Shown: one piece after another, positions 62,281-64,000 of the stretch
How positions within the stretch are numbered: the stretch's first letter is position 1
Layout of the letters: each line of letters starts with the position of its first letter
From: Pseudomonas alloputida
GTDB lineage: Bacteria > Pseudomonadota > Gammaproteobacteria > Pseudomonadales > Pseudomonadaceae
DNA length: 64,000 bases
Direction of reading: 5' to 3'
Assembly (NCBI RefSeq): GCF_021283545.2
Contig: NZ_CP128540.1
Coordinates: 5,926,501-5,990,500 of the forward strand
Made by a program: the position numbers and the translations under genes
The notes under the pieces: generated by a model
Databases searched by the model: none
Told to the model about the DNA's origin: nothing
What the model saw: only the letters and a program-made list of their open reading frames with translations

Positions 62281-63987
62281 ATGAAAGAGCTCAGCCAGCA
62301 AGGTGAGTCTGCGCTTTCCGGCACTCCGCAGCAGTGGCATGACGTCGATTGGCGTCGAGTTCAGCGGAATGTCCGGGGAATGCAGGTGCGAATTGCGAAG
62401 GCTTGTCGGGAAGGCAAATGGCGCAGGGTTAAATCCCTGCAACGAATGCTTACTCGCTCGAAGTCGGCCAGGTACTTGGCTGTACGGAGAGTCACGGAAA
62501 ATCAGGGAAGCCGCACGGCGGGAGTCGATAAGCAACTCTGGGACACACCCATCGCGAAATGGAACGCGGTTGGTCAGTTGAAGACGCGGGGTTACCGGGC
62601 TCGGCCACTACGGCGAGTCTACATCCCGAAGTCGGATGGACGGGAACGCCCATTGGGCATACCGACCATGACGGATAGGGCTATGCAAGCGCTGTACATG
62701 CTAGCCCTGTCTCCCATCGCCGAAACCCATGGCGATCCTAATAGCTACGGCTTCAGGATCGAACGTTGTACGGCGGATGCGATGGCGCAGCTCTTCCTGT
62801 GTCTTTCCAAACAGGCTTCCGCCTGTTGGGTTCTGGACGCAGACATCGAAGGGTTCTTCGACAACATCAACCACGAATGGCTGCTAAGGAACGCCCCTAC
62901 GGATACCCGGATGCTTCAGCAGTGGTTAAAGGCTGGAGTCATCCACAAGGGGCAGTTGCACGCAACGGACGCAGGCACGCCACAAGGGGGAATTATCTCC
63001 CCGGTGTTGGCAAATCTGGCACTGGATGGTCTGGAAACACTCCTCAAGCAATACCTAGGAGTGACAAGGGCGAAGAAACTGAAGGTGAATGTGGTGCGAT
63101 ACGCAGATGACTTCGTAATTACTGGCACCTCCTCGGAGGTGCTGGAGAACGAAGTAAAACCTTGGGTAGAACAGTTCCTCGCGACGCGAGGATTGCGGTT
63201 GTCACTCAAGAAAACGCGTATTGCTCACATCGACGAAGGCTTCGACTTCCTTGGATGGAATTTCCGGAAATACGAAGGAAAGCTGCTGATCAAACCGAGC
63301 AAAAAGAACGTTAAAGCGTTCTACGGCAAGATCAGGGAGGCAATCAACACCCACAGGACGAGTAAGCAAGAGGATCTAATCCAACTGCTAAATCCGATGC
63401 TGAGGGGTTGGGCGCTATACCATCAGCCAGTGGTAGCCAAGCAAACGTACAGCCGGATGGACCACCGAGTGTTTGTAAAACTGTGGCGTTGGGCGAAACG
63501 GCGACATCCAAACAAGTCCCTCGACTGGGTTAGGAAGAAGTACTTCCGAGCCTCCGGAGAACGGAACTGGGTTTTCGCCACCACGACAGTGGACGATGCT
63601 GGGAGGAGACGGGAGATCGAGCTTTGCTCGCTCGCGAGCACGCCGATCGAGCGACACAAAAAGGTGAGTGGGGATTACAACCCTTATGACCCTGCCATGG
63701 AGGCCCAAAGCGAAAAGCTGCGGATGGACCGGATGCTGAAAAAGCTGCAGTACCGGAAACAAATCGGCAGCCTATACGCCAGCCAAAACGGCCTGTGTTT
63801 GCTATGCAAGCAACCGATCACCAAGGAAACGGGGTGGCACGACCACCACATCATCCACCGGGCCGTTGACGGTGGTGACGCCTTGGCCAATCGGGTACTC
63901 TTGCACCCCAACTGTCATAACCAGCTCCACACGCGTGGTCTGTACGTGACCAAGCCGGCTCCCCTTGGGGGCTTAAAGAAGGCTTGA
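62281..63987 (+). CDS. ltrA: Group II intron reverse transcriptase-maturase-HNH protein
   Basis: A 568-residue intron-encoded protein that aids splicing and retrohoming. RT domain about 60-330: RRVYIPKSDGRERPLGIPTM, SYGFRIERC, AGTPQGGIISPVLANLALDGLE and the catalytic YADD at 274-277. The maturase domain X (about 345-440) includes LNPMLRGWALYH. The C-terminal HNH endonuclease has Cys506/Cys509 (CLLC), HDHH (520-523) and PNCHNQLH. All catalytic residues are present, so it looks active. GAGAGGAAA precedes the ATG. The stop TGA overlaps the start of domain V. Confidence 0.96.
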   Translation: MKELSQQGESALSGTPQQWHDVDWRRVQRNVRGMQVRIAKACREGKWRRVKSLQRMLTRSKSARYLAVRRVTENQGSRTAGVDKQLWDTPIAKWNAVGQLKTRGYRARPLRRVYIPKSDGRERPLGIPTMTDRAMQALYMLALSPIAETHGDPNSYGFRIERCTADAMAQLFLCLSKQASACWVLDADIEGFFDNINHEWLLRNAPTDTRMLQQWLKAGVIHKGQLHATDAGTPQGGIISPVLANLALDGLETLLKQYLGVTRAKKLKVNVVRYADDFVITGTSSEVLENEVKPWVEQFLATRGLRLSLKKTRIAHIDEGFDFLGWNFRKYEGKLLIKPSKKNVKAFYGKIREAINTHRTSKQEDLIQLLNPMLRGWALYHQPVVAKQTYSRMDHRVFVKLWRWAKRRHPNKSLDWVRKKYFRASGERNWVFATTTVDDAGRRREIELCSLASTPIERHKKVSGDYNPYDPAMEAQSEKLRMDRMLKKLQYRKQIGSLYASQNGLCLLCKQPITKETGWHDHHIIHRAVDGGDALANRVLLHPNCHNQLHTRGLYVTKPAPLGGLKKA

Positions 63988-64000
63988 GCCGTATGCGCTG
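63986..64000 (+). ncRNA. Start of group II intron domain V
   Basis: GAGCCGTATGCGCTG matches the conserved 5' strand of domain V (GAGCCGTATGCG). The GAAA tetraloop and 3' strand lie beyond the window. Confidence 0.85.

Larger units (their letters stand above)
61217..64000 (+). mobile_element. Group II intron with RT/maturase, cut by the window edge
   Basis: A retroelement RNA with its protein encoded in domain IV. The 5' consensus GTGCG is at 61217, and again at 61634. Domain I (from 61634) holds an EBS1 hairpin: stem 61882-61888/61899-61904, loop GTAGCGCTTG. AGCGCT (61891-61896) pairs with AGCGTT (61211-61216), one G-U. EBS2 GCATTG (61828-61833) pairs with TAATGC (61203-61208), one G-U. Both targets lie directly 5' of 61217, so that is the likely 5' splice site. 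Domain V begins at 63986 and is cut off. The RT is chloroplast-like (CL) class by overall sequence. Confidence 0.88.

Overview
The window is high-GC gamma-proteobacterial chromosome and looks like the Pseudomonas putida group. The evidence is the gene order (glnA-glnL-glnG, yibN-grxC-secB, gpmI-envC-ctpA-yibQ, betT/betI-betB-betA, pilM-N-OP-Q-aroK-aroB-damX-gltB-gltD), the sigma54/NtrC control sites, and the many palindromic REP elements of the type 'ttcgcgggtaaacccgctcctac'. The species assignment is inference from gene content; no database was searched. Most of the window is core genome: nitrogen assimilation, tRNA modification, protein export, envelope biogenesis, haem, shikimate pathway, osmoprotection and ion transport. 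No rRNA, tRNA or CRISPR array was recognised.

Layout. 1-7.6 kb: glycogen phosphorylase (cut by the left edge), a YkgJ cysteine-cluster protein, a secreted PqaA-type hydrolase, typA and thiI. 7.6-12.3 kb: the Ntr block, with glnA behind two NtrC sites and a sigma54 promoter, then glnL-glnG behind a separate Ntr box. 12.3-14.4 kb: an accessory pocket of REP elements, a 133-bp tandem duplication, an IS110-family element inserted inside a REP, and three tandem hairpin repeats. 14.4-22 kb: trmL, then secB-grxC-yibN against gpmI-envC-ctpA-yibQ. 22-35.4 kb: the choline-to-betaine cluster (betT, betI, betB, betA), flanked on both sides by minus-strand genes of the Pseudomonas dermonecrotic-toxin-like giant-protein type. 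35.6-47.6 kb: nhaP2, mscK, selO, trxC, a ParA-like ATPase, a LysR/MFS divergent pair, a YgiW-family protein and hemE. 47.8-61.1 kb: one minus-strand block carrying pilM to gltD, which links type IV pilus assembly, shikimate synthesis, a DamX-like cell-division protein and glutamate synthase. 61.2-64 kb: a group II intron with RT-maturase-HNH protein, running off the right edge inside domain V.

The most interesting signals are RNA-based or toxin-based. (1) The IS110 element has a left non-coding end that folds like an IS621-type bridge RNA. A 14-bp stem closes a loop holding two guide-like segments that match, to the base, the two halves of the REP target around a CT core. (2) The group II intron's predicted EBS1 and EBS2 match exon sequence directly upstream of 61217, yet a second intron-like 5' end lies 417 nt further on. 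The extra 417 nt is bounded by an 11-bp direct repeat and is packed with perfect hairpins. (3) The gene between betA and nhaP2 encodes a 716-aa protein whose C-terminus carries all three motifs of an R-S-ExE mono-ADP-ribosyltransferase. (4) PilO and PilP are fused in a single polypeptide.
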